DNA of 64,000 bases from Streptomyces sp. GS7 (GTDB taxonomy: Bacteria; Actinomycetota; Actinomycetes; Streptomycetales; Streptomycetaceae), in NCBI RefSeq assembly GCF_009834125.1, contig NZ_CP047146.1, forward strand, positions 6,627,501-6,691,500. The letters run 5' to 3'. The notes below the pieces were generated by a model. The model worked only from the letters and a program-made list of their open reading frames with translations. It ran no database searches and was not told where the DNA came from. Made by a program: the position numbers and the translations under genes. Positions 57,676 through 64,000 of the stretch are shown here, piece after piece; the first letter of the stretch is position 1; each line of letters starts with the position of its first letter.

Positions 57676-60597
57676 ATGGAAAATTTCGGGCGAAAAGGTG
57701 ATGTAAGGCGCCGTGTTCGCTCGTTGCTGAGCGTGCACAGCGTCGCGGGCCAGGTGCTCGCGCTACAGCTCGGCCTCGTCGCGCTGCTGGTGCTGGCGGC
57801 CGGGGTCGCGCTCGCGCTGCAGGCGCAGGGGGCGAGCCTCGCGGAGGCCGAACAGCGTTCGGTCGTCGCCGCCCAGGCGTTCGCGCACGCCCCCGGCACC
57901 CGCGCCGCGATGCAGTCCGCCGACCCCAGCGCCGTGCTCCAGCCCAAGGCCGAGGAGGCCCGCCGGGAAGCCGGGCTCGACTACCTCGTCGCGTTCAGCC
58001 CGTCCGGCATCCGCTGGACCCACCCCGACCCCAAGCTGATCGGCAAGCCCGTCCCCGGCGACTACCGCAAGGCGCTGGCCGGCAGGGCGTACACCTCCAC
58101 CTCCCACTCCGCCGTCGGCCGCGCCGTGGACACCACCGTCCCCGTCCAGGACTCGCACGGCTCGGTCGTCGGCCTGGTCGCCGCCGGCATCAGGGTGCAG
58201 CGCACCAACGAATGGGCGCTCCAGCGGCTGCCGCTGCTGATCGGGGCGGCCGCCGGTGCGCTGTGCGTCGGAACGGTCGGGGCGGCCCTGGTGAGCCGCC
58301 GGCTGCGCCGCCAGACCCGCGGTCTGGACCCGGCCGAGATGACGCGGATGTACGACCACCACGACGCCGTCCTGCACACCGTGCGCGAGGGCGTCCTCAT
58401 CATCGGGAGCGACGGCCGGCTGCTGCTCGCCAACGACGAGGCGCGGCGGCTGCTCGACCTGCCCGACGACGCCGAACACCGCCCGGTCACGGAACTGGGC
58501 CTGGAGCCCGGCACGGCCGGCCTGCTCGCCTCCGGACGGCCGGCCACCGACGAGGTGCACCCCGCGGGCGGCCGGCTGCTGGCGGTGAACATCCGCCCCA
58601 CCGCCCCGTACGGCGGCACCGCCGTCACCCTCCGGGACACCACCGAACTCCGGGCGCTGACCGGCAGGGCGGAGGTCGCCCAGGGGCGCCTCAAGCTGCT
58701 GTACGACGCGGGGATGCGGATCGGCGGCACCCTGGACGTGGCCCGGACCGCGGAGGAGCTCGCCGACGTCGCGGTCCCGAGGTTCGCCGACCTGGTCTCC
58801 GTCGAGCTGCTGGAGCCGGTGCTGCGCGGCGACGAACCCGCCGGGGAGCACGGCCCGATGCGCCGGCTGGCGATCCGCGGCGTCCCCGAGGACTCGGCGA
58901 TCTACCGCGTCGGCGAGCAGATCCGGTTCGCGCCCGGCGCCCTGCTCACCGCGAGCCTCGCCGACAGCCGCCCGGTCCTCGTCCGCGACCTGCGCGCCTC
59001 GCACGACTGGCGCGCCCAGGACCCGGACGGCACCCGCCGCGTACTGGACAACGGCATCCGCTCGCTGATCGCCGTACCGCTGCGCGCCCGGGGTGTGGTC
59101 CTGGGCCTCGTCAACTTCTGGCGCGCCGAGACCTCCGACGTCTTCGAGGAGGAGGACCTGTCCTTCGCCGAGGAGCTGGCCGCCCGCGCCGCGGTCTCCA
59201 TCGACAACGCCCGCCGCTTCACCCGCGAGCACGCCACCACCATCACCCTCCAGCGCAGCCTGCTCCCCCAGGCCCTCCCCTCGCAGACGGCCCTGGAGGT
59301 CGCGCACCGGTACCGGCCCGCCCAGGCCGGCGTCGGCGGCGACTGGTTCGACCTCATCCCCCTCCCCGGCGCCCGGGTCGCCCTCGTCGTCGGCGATGTC
59401 GTCGGCCACGGCCTGCACGCCGCGGCCACCATGGGCCGGCTGCGCACCGCCGTCCTCAACTTCTCCGCCCTGGACCTCCCGCCCGACGAACTCCTGGGCC
59501 ACCTGGACGAGTTGGTCAGCCACATCGACATGGACGAGGCACGGGAGGGCACCGTGCGGACCGCGGCCGACGACCCGCCACCCGAGGGCGAGCGGTCCAC
59601 CGACCGGCCCGCCGCACCGCACGAGGCGCCCGGCGGGGACCCGGCCGACGGCACCGGCAGCGGCACGGCCGCCGAGTCCTCCGCGAGCGATGGGGCCGAC
59701 GAGTCAGACGGGGCGGACGGGGCACCGGTAGGCGACGGCAGCACCGGAATCACCGGCGCGACCTGCCTCTACGCCATCTACGACCCGGTCGACGGCCGCA
59801 CCACCCTGGCCAGGGCGGGCCACCCCGGCCCCGCCCTGGTCCTCCCCGACGGCACCGTCTCCTTCCCCGACGTACCGGTCTCCCCACCGCTCGGCCTCGG
59901 CGGCAGCATGCCCGTCGAAACCGCCGAACTGACGCTGCCCGAGGGCTCCCGGCTGGTCCTGTACACCGACGGACTCGTCGAGGACCGCGACCGGGACATC
60001 GACACCGGCCTGGACCTGCTGCGCACCACCCTGGCCGGCGCCCCGGACCGCACTCCGGAGCAGACCTGCACCGCCGTCCTGGACGCCATGCTCCCCGAGC
60101 GCCCGAGCGACGACATCGCCCTGCTGGTGGCCCGTACCCGACTGCTGGCCCCGGACCGGATCGCCGAATGGCACGTCCCCTCCGACCCCGCCGCCGTGGG
60201 CCCCATCCGCTCCGCCTGCATGCGCACCCTGGAGACCTGGGGACTGGACGAGATCGGCTTCACCACCGAACTGATCCTCAGCGAACTGATCACCAACGCC
60301 ATCCGCTACGGCGCCCAGCCCATCCGCGTCCGCCTGCTCCGCGACCGCGCCCTGATCTGCGAGGTCTCCGACGGCACCAGTGCCTCCCCGCATCTGCGCC
60401 GCGCCGCCACCACCGACGAGGGCGGCCGGGGCCTGTTCCTCGTGGCCCAGTTCGCGCAGCGCTGGGGTACCCGGTACACCCCCGGCGGCAAGGTCATCTG
60501 GACCGAGCAGGCGCTGGACGAGGCACCCGGCCCACCCGCCCCGGAGGGCGACCGGATCGACGCCCTCCTCGACCAGTGGGACGAGTCCGCCCGGTGA
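57676..60597 (+). CDS. PAS/GAF/SpoIIE phosphatase/ATPase multidomain regulator
   Basis: 973 residues from ATG at 57676 (GTG at 57673 adjoins it). Order: transmembrane helix (~28-48), extracytoplasmic sensor (~50-185; 'YLVAFSPSGIRWTHPDPKLI', 'DTTVPVQDSHGSVVGLVAAG'), second helix (~190-210), PAS (~225-330), GAF (~345-510), PP2C/SpoIIE phosphatase (~530-815) with metal Asp residues in 'GVGGDWFDLIPLPG', 'VGDVVGHGLHAAATMGRLRT', 'VLYTDGLVEDRD' and 'PSDDIALLVARTR', and a C-terminal HATPase ('LILSELITNAIRYGAQPIRV', 'EGGRGLFLVAQFAQRWG'). An acidic Asp/Gly/Ala-rich ~60-residue loop interrupts the phosphatase domain. Combining phosphatase and anti-sigma-type kinase domains suggests control of an anti-anti-sigma factor. 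Confidence 0.93.
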   Translation: MENFGRKGDVRRRVRSLLSVHSVAGQVLALQLGLVALLVLAAGVALALQAQGASLAEAEQRSVVAAQAFAHAPGTRAAMQSADPSAVLQPKAEEARREAGLDYLVAFSPSGIRWTHPDPKLIGKPVPGDYRKALAGRAYTSTSHSAVGRAVDTTVPVQDSHGSVVGLVAAGIRVQRTNEWALQRLPLLIGAAAGALCVGTVGAALVSRRLRRQTRGLDPAEMTRMYDHHDAVLHTVREGVLIIGSDGRLLLANDEARRLLDLPDDAEHRPVTELGLEPGTAGLLASGRPATDEVHPAGGRLLAVNIRPTAPYGGTAVTLRDTTELRALTGRAEVAQGRLKLLYDAGMRIGGTLDVARTAEELADVAVPRFADLVSVELLEPVLRGDEPAGEHGPMRRLAIRGVPEDSAIYRVGEQIRFAPGALLTASLADSRPVLVRDLRASHDWRAQDPDGTRRVLDNGIRSLIAVPLRARGVVLGLVNFWRAETSDVFEEEDLSFAEELAARAAVSIDNARRFTREHATTITLQRSLLPQALPSQTALEVAHRYRPAQAGVGGDWFDLIPLPGARVALVVGDVVGHGLHAAATMGRLRTAVLNFSALDLPPDELLGHLDELVSHIDMDEAREGTVRTAADDPPPEGERSTDRPAAPHEAPGGDPADGTGSGTAAESSASDGADESDGADGAPVGDGSTGITGATCLYAIYDPVDGRTTLARAGHPGPALVLPDGTVSFPDVPVSPPLGLGGSMPVETAELTLPEGSRLVLYTDGLVEDRDRDIDTGLDLLRTTLAGAPDRTPEQTCTAVLDAMLPERPSDDIALLVARTRLLAPDRIAEWHVPSDPAAVGPIRSACMRTLETWGLDEIGFTTELILSELITNAIRYGAQPIRVRLLRDRALICEVSDGTSASPHLRRAATTDEGGRGLFLVAQFAQRWGTRYTPGGKVIWTEQALDEAPGPPAPEGDRIDALLDQWDESAR

Positions 60598-60619
60598 ACG
60601 CGAGGCGCCGGGCCGCCCG

Positions 60620-61081
60620 TTACGCTCCCCGCCGCGCCGTACGCCGCCGGACCGCCCGGACGGCCGCCGCGCACCCCGCGCCCGCGAGGCCCGCAGCGGC
60701 CAGCACGCAGAAGCTGGTCCGGTCCACCTGCTGCCAACCCAGCTCCGCGCGCTGGTGCACCACGAATCCGTCGAAGAACATCCAGGAGACGAGGATGACG
60801 GCGGGGACCATGAGCGGCCGCGCCGGGGCGGCGACGGCGACGGTCAGCAGGGCGAAGGCCGCCAGCGAGAAGGACAGATGCGCGGCCTGGCCGGTCACCA
60901 GCAGGGCGGTCACCACCATCGCCGTCACGGCCGCGCCGACCGGCAGTACGAGGTCGCGCCCGAGGTCGGCGGTCGGCGGCGGCCGGTGCGCCGTCGCACC
61001 CCGCTCCGCCGCGCCGCGCGTCCCGGCGGCCGGGCGCCTCGCGGCGGAGCGCGTGGTGACTGCGTGATGGGTGGTGACCAT
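60620..61081 (-). CDS. DUF4118 domain membrane protein
   Basis: 153 residues from ATG at 61081, with AGGAGGTG upstream. A ~40-residue polar N-terminus is followed by four hydrophobic segments ('DLVLPVGAAVTAMVVTALLV', 'LSFSLAAFALLTVAVAAPA', 'LMVPAVILVSWMFFDGFVVH', 'CVLAAAGLAGAGCAAAVRAV') matching DUF4118, the four-helix membrane module otherwise found in KdpD-type kinases. Here it stands alone without kinase domains. Divergent from the APC permease at 61354, possibly a membrane partner or sensor for it. Confidence 0.8.
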   Translation of the reverse strand: MVTTHHAVTTRSAARRPAAGTRGAAERGATAHRPPPTADLGRDLVLPVGAAVTAMVVTALLVTGQAAHLSFSLAAFALLTVAVAAPARPLMVPAVILVSWMFFDGFVVHQRAELGWQQVDRTSFCVLAAAGLAGAGCAAAVRAVRRRTARRGA

Positions 61082-61353
61082 GGGGCACCTCCTGCGCGGA
61101 CCCGGTCGCCGCGGCTCCGGTGCCGGGCGGGCCGGGGTTCTCGGGAGCGCGAGGGTCCCCCGGGGCGGGGACCCGGTGCCAGGGTGCGCCGGTGAGTGCG
61201 GTGCGGAGCGGTCGGGTGGGGACTTTAACGGGGCCGGTACGGCACGCGAATGTTTCCTGATGCGCCCCTGACGCGAAGGGCCGAGAGGGATGTGTTGCAT
61301 ACTCGCTCCTCGTTGCCAAATCCGACGACCGACGATCGGCAGGACGTGCCCGC

Positions 61354-63348
61354 ATGACCGGTACCACGGTGGAACCCACTCCGCCCCCGGTGGAACAGAC
61401 TCCGCCCCCCACCCCCGCCTCGCCGAGGTGGCGGTCCTGGCTGATGGACGGGCTCAGCGAGCAGAGCGCCCGGCACCCCGGGCCGCACGGCACGCCGCCT
61501 GCCGAGCACAAGGGGCAGTCGTGGTGGCGCGTGATGTGCCTGACGGGTGTGGACTACTTCTCGACGCTCGGCTACCAGCCCGGTATCGCGGCGCTGGCCG
61601 CGGGACTGCTGTCGCCGTTCGCGACGCTGGTGCTGATCGCGCTGACGCTGCTGGGTGCGCTGCCGGTCTACCGGCGGGTGGCCAAGGAGAGCCCGCACGG
61701 CGAGGGTTCGATCGCGATGCTGGAGCGGCTGCTGCCCTGGTGGGCCGGGAAGCTGCTGGTGCTGGTGCTGCTGGGGTTCGCGGCGACCGACTTCGTCATC
61801 ACGATGACGCTGTCGGCGGCGGACGCCTCCGCCCATGTCGTGGAGAACCCCTTCGCCCCGGCGATGCTGCACGGTGCGAACCTCTGGATCACGCTGCTGC
61901 TGCTCGCCGCCCTGGGCGCGGTGTTCCTCAAGGGGTTCCGCGAGGCCATCGGGATCGCCGTGGCGCTGGTCGGGGTCTACCTGGCGCTCAATGTGGTCGT
62001 GCTGGCCACGTCGGCCTGGCAGGTGCTGTCCAAGCCGGTGGCGATCGGCAACTGGTGGGACGCGATGATGGCCCAGCACTCCTCACCGCTGGCGATCGTC
62101 GGGGTGGCGCTGCTGGTCTTCCCGAAGCTGGCGCTCGGCATGTCCGGTTTCGAGACGGGTGTGGCGGTGATGCCGCAGATAGCCGGCGACGCCGGTGACG
62201 ACCCCGCGAAGCCGGCCGGGCGGATCCGGGACACCCGGCGGCTGCTGACCACCGCGGCGCTGATCATGAGCGGGTTCCTGCTGCTGTCGAGCCTGGCGAC
62301 CACCATCCTGATCCCGCAGAAGGAGTTCGAGGACGGCGGCTCGGCCAACGGGCGCGCGCTGGCGTACCTGGCGCACCAGCACCTCGGCGAGGCGTTCGGC
62401 ACCGTCTACGACATCTCGACCATCGCCATCCTGTGGTTCGCCGGGGCGTCGGCGATGGCCGGGCTGCTCAACCTCGTACCGCGCTATCTGCCGCGGTACG
62501 GCATGGCTCCCGAATGGACGCGCGCGGTGCGCCCGTTGGTACTGATCTTCATGGTGATCGCCTTCGCCATCACGGTGTTCTTCAACGCCAACGTCGACGA
62601 CCAGAGCGGCGCCTATGCGACCGGTGTGCTGGTGCTGATGCTGTCCGCGTCGTTCGCGTCCACGGTCGCCGCGCGGCACCGCCGGAACCGGAAGGCGACC
62701 ATCGGGTTCGGCGCGATCACCCTGGTCTTCGGCTACACCACGGTCGCCAACGTCATCGAGCGGCCGGACGGTCTGAAGATCGCGCTGCTGTTCATCCTCG
62801 GCATCCTGCTGACGTCGTTCGCGTCCCGGGTCCACCGCGCCTTCGAACTGCGTGCCGTGGAGGTCGTCTTCGACGAGACCGCCGCGCGGCTGATCGACGA
62901 GGCGTTGGTGGCCGGGCCGCTGCGGGTGATCGCCAACGAGCCCGACGAGCGGGACGTGGCGGAGGACTACCGGGAGAAGGAGTACAGCCAGCGCGAGGAG
63001 ACGCACATCCCCGACGGCGGGCCGGTGCTGTTCCTGGAGGTGGTCGTCAAGGACTCCTCCGACTTCACCACCGTGCTGGACGTGCACGGCGAGGAGCGGT
63101 CCGGCGCGCGGATCCTGCGGGTGGAGGGCGCGGTGGTGGCGAACACCATGGCCGCGGTGCTGATGCAGCTGCGGGACCGCACCGGGCAGGTCCCGCACGC
63201 GTACTTCCACTGGACCGAGGGCCATCCGTTCAGCCACCTGCTGCGGTTCCTGGTCTTCGGCGACGGCGAGGTCGCCCCGGTCACCCGCGAGGTGCTGCGC
63301 CGCGCCGAGCCGGACCTGAGCCGGCGCCCGCGCGTGCACGTGGGCTGA
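61354..63348 (+). CDS. APC superfamily permease with C-terminal cytoplasmic domain
   Basis: 664 residues from ATG at 61354. About 11-12 transmembrane helices from residue ~60 to ~505. The helix 1 region '[20 protein letters not shown]' has the unwound-helix pattern of amino-acid/polyamine/organocation transporters. A ~150-residue soluble C-terminus follows ('[20 protein letters not shown]', '[20 protein letters not shown]', '[20 protein letters not shown]'). Pure amino-acid permeases usually lack such a domain; K+ transporters of the APC/KUP type have one. Substrate is therefore open: amino acid by default, K+ possible. A hairpin terminator follows. Confidence 0.85.
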   Translation: MTGTTVEPTPPPVEQTPPPTPASPRWRSWLMDGLSEQSARHPGPHGTPPAEHKGQSWWRVMCLTGVDYFSTLGYQPGIAALAAGLLSPFATLVLIALTLLGALPVYRRVAKESPHGEGSIAMLERLLPWWAGKLLVLVLLGFAATDFVITMTLSAADASAHVVENPFAPAMLHGANLWITLLLLAALGAVFLKGFREAIGIAVALVGVYLALNVVVLATSAWQVLSKPVAIGNWWDAMMAQHSSPLAIVGVALLVFPKLALGMSGFETGVAVMPQIAGDAGDDPAKPAGRIRDTRRLLTTAALIMSGFLLLSSLATTILIPQKEFEDGGSANGRALAYLAHQHLGEAFGTVYDISTIAILWFAGASAMAGLLNLVPRYLPRYGMAPEWTRAVRPLVLIFMVIAFAITVFFNANVDDQSGAYATGVLVLMLSASFASTVAARHRRNRKATIGFGAITLVFGYTTVANVIERPDGLKIALLFILGILLTSFASRVHRAFELRAVEVVFDETAARLIDEALVAGPLRVIANEPDERDVAEDYREKEYSQREETHIPDGGPVLFLEVVVKDSSDFTTVLDVHGEERSGARILRVEGAVVANTMAAVLMQLRDRTGQVPHAYFHWTEGHPFSHLLRFLVFGDGEVAPVTREVLRRAEPDLSRRPRVHVG

Positions 63349-63358
63349 CCCACCGCCC

Positions 63359-63398
63359 GGCGGGCGGAGGGACGGTCGAGACCGCCCCTCCGCCCGCC
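63359..63398. terminator. Bidirectional terminator after the APC permease
   Basis: Perfect 13-bp arms (63359-63371 and 63386-63398) with a 14-nt loop between convergent stops at 63348 and 63427. Confidence 0.8.
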
Positions 63399-63426
63399 TC
63401 CGCTCCGCCCTTTCCCGGCCGCCGGA

Positions 63427-63648
63427 TCAGTTCCGGCGGCCGAGTGCTTTCGCGCGGGAGTGGGACCAGCCGCCGAGCAGGACGCCGGCGGTGGTGAGCG
63501 CCGCATAGGCGGTGAGCAGCAACGGGAATCCGACGCCGAGGCCGCCCAGCAGCCCGGTGTTGCCGTGGTCGATGAGCAGGCGGAACACGCTCTGTCCGGC
63601 GATGACCATCACGGCCGCGCCGACGATCTGTAGGACGTCGTACTTCAT
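63427..63648 (-). CDS. Small two-helix membrane protein
   Basis: 73 residues from ATG at 63648, with GGAGGAG upstream. Two hydrophobic segments (about 6-24 and 32-60: 'VLQIVGAAVMVIAGQSVFRL', 'GGLGVGFPLLLTAYAALTTA') and a basic C-terminus (SRAKALGRRN) that should face the cytoplasm. No recognised family. Confidence 0.75.
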   Translation of the reverse strand: MKYDVLQIVGAAVMVIAGQSVFRLLIDHGNTGLLGGLGVGFPLLLTAYAALTTAGVLLGGWSHSRAKALGRRN

Positions 63649-63874
63649 GGCACTCCTCCGGGAGTCCGCGCACGGGGTGTGGGTGGGGTCGCGGCGGAGG
63701 CGGTCCGCGGGTCTGTCCGGCGGACGCCCGGTGTGGTGTACGGGCGGGTGCTCCGCCGCAGCGACGTTACGAACGTACCATTGGGATGGGTGCCTAATTG
63801 GCCTGCTCTTGCTGATTCATTGGGCTTTCGTCACGGAATTTGAGGGGTGCTGGCGGGCTGTGGAGCGTGACGAA

Positions 63875-64000
63875 ATGAGGATCCGGGGCGGGTCCGGGTG
63901 CCGGATGTGCGGGGCGCGGCTGGCGCCCGCTGGGCGGGGGCGGCCGGCGGTGTACTGCTCGCGCAGCTGCCAGGCCAGGGCGTACCGGCGGCGGAAGCAG
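63875..64000 (+). CDS. Zinc-cysteine N-terminal protein, partial at right edge
   Basis: The first 42 residues, from ATG at 63875 with TGGAG upstream. The sequence contains CRMCGARLAP, then 'AGRGRPAVYCSRSCQARAYR', a Cys-x2-Cys...Cys-x3-Cys zinc-ribbon-like motif with a basic tail. This N-terminal module is common in Streptomyces proteins, often fused to further domains. The rest lies beyond the window. Confidence 0.7.
   Translation, partial: MRIRGGSGCRMCGARLAPAGRGRPAVYCSRSCQARAYRRRKQ

Overview
The window is very GC-rich actinobacterial chromosome. Streptomyces or a close relative is the best fit: strong AGGAGG-type ribosome binding sites, many GTG starts, a TTA codon limited to one recognised gene, and typical families (DUF2637, DUF456, DUF4232, DUF6542, PucR, a SpoIIE/ATPase regulator, a cNMP-domain encapsulin). 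No rRNA, tRNA, CRISPR array, prophage or secondary-metabolite cluster was seen. Most of it looks like ordinary core or arm sequence broken by a few mobile or decaying patches.

Layout. 1-5.8 kb: two acyl-CoA ligase genes separated by a complete IS481-type element inserted exactly in the stop codon of one of them, then a tautomerase, a LysR regulator and an acetyltransferase. 6.3-8.6 kb: a winged-helix regulator divergent from an MFS exporter. 8.7-12.2 kb: the MgtA Mg2+ P-type ATPase with a long leader that holds a candidate leader peptide. 12.2-21 kb: purine catabolism, with XdhC maturation factor, AzgA-like purine permease, the three xanthine dehydrogenase subunits, and a divergent PucR regulator. 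21-27 kb: a helical repeat protein, a methyltransferase-like protein, a GntR regulator, an iron-box-controlled FhuF-type ferric reductase, a DUF2637 membrane protein and an anti-sigma-type ATPase. 27.5-34.3 kb: alpha-mannosidase, PoxB-type pyruvate oxidase and a degenerate PP2C-like protein. 34.6-40.3 kb: DUF456 protein, Ada/AlkA repair fusion, RsgA GTPase with a small upstream ORF, and a PadR/membrane protein pair.

40.4-44.5 kb is the most interesting stretch. An NRAMP-family transporter lacks the usual DPGN/MPH metal-binding motifs and is preceded by a recognisable M-box (Mg2+) riboswitch, a short leader ORF with a near-perfect Shine-Dalgarno sequence, and a hairpin that would bury the transporter's own ribosome binding site. 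It is flanked by a small protein resembling the C-terminal ACT-like domain of MgtC and by a decayed paralogue of that protein. With mgtA, this points to layered magnesium homeostasis.

44.5-57.3 kb: LCP cell-wall ligase, DUF6542 protein, small regulators, secreted proteins, a frameshifted ornithine-cyclodeaminase remnant, an IS200/IS605 element with an internally deleted TnpB, a response regulator whose partner kinase is gutted, an ArsR/CDF metal-efflux pair, and a two-gene encapsulin operon (cNMP-domain shell plus cysteine desulfurase). 57.6-64 kb: a large PAS/GAF/SpoIIE/ATPase regulator, a DUF4118 protein divergent from an APC permease, a small membrane protein, and the start of a zinc-cysteine protein at the right edge.
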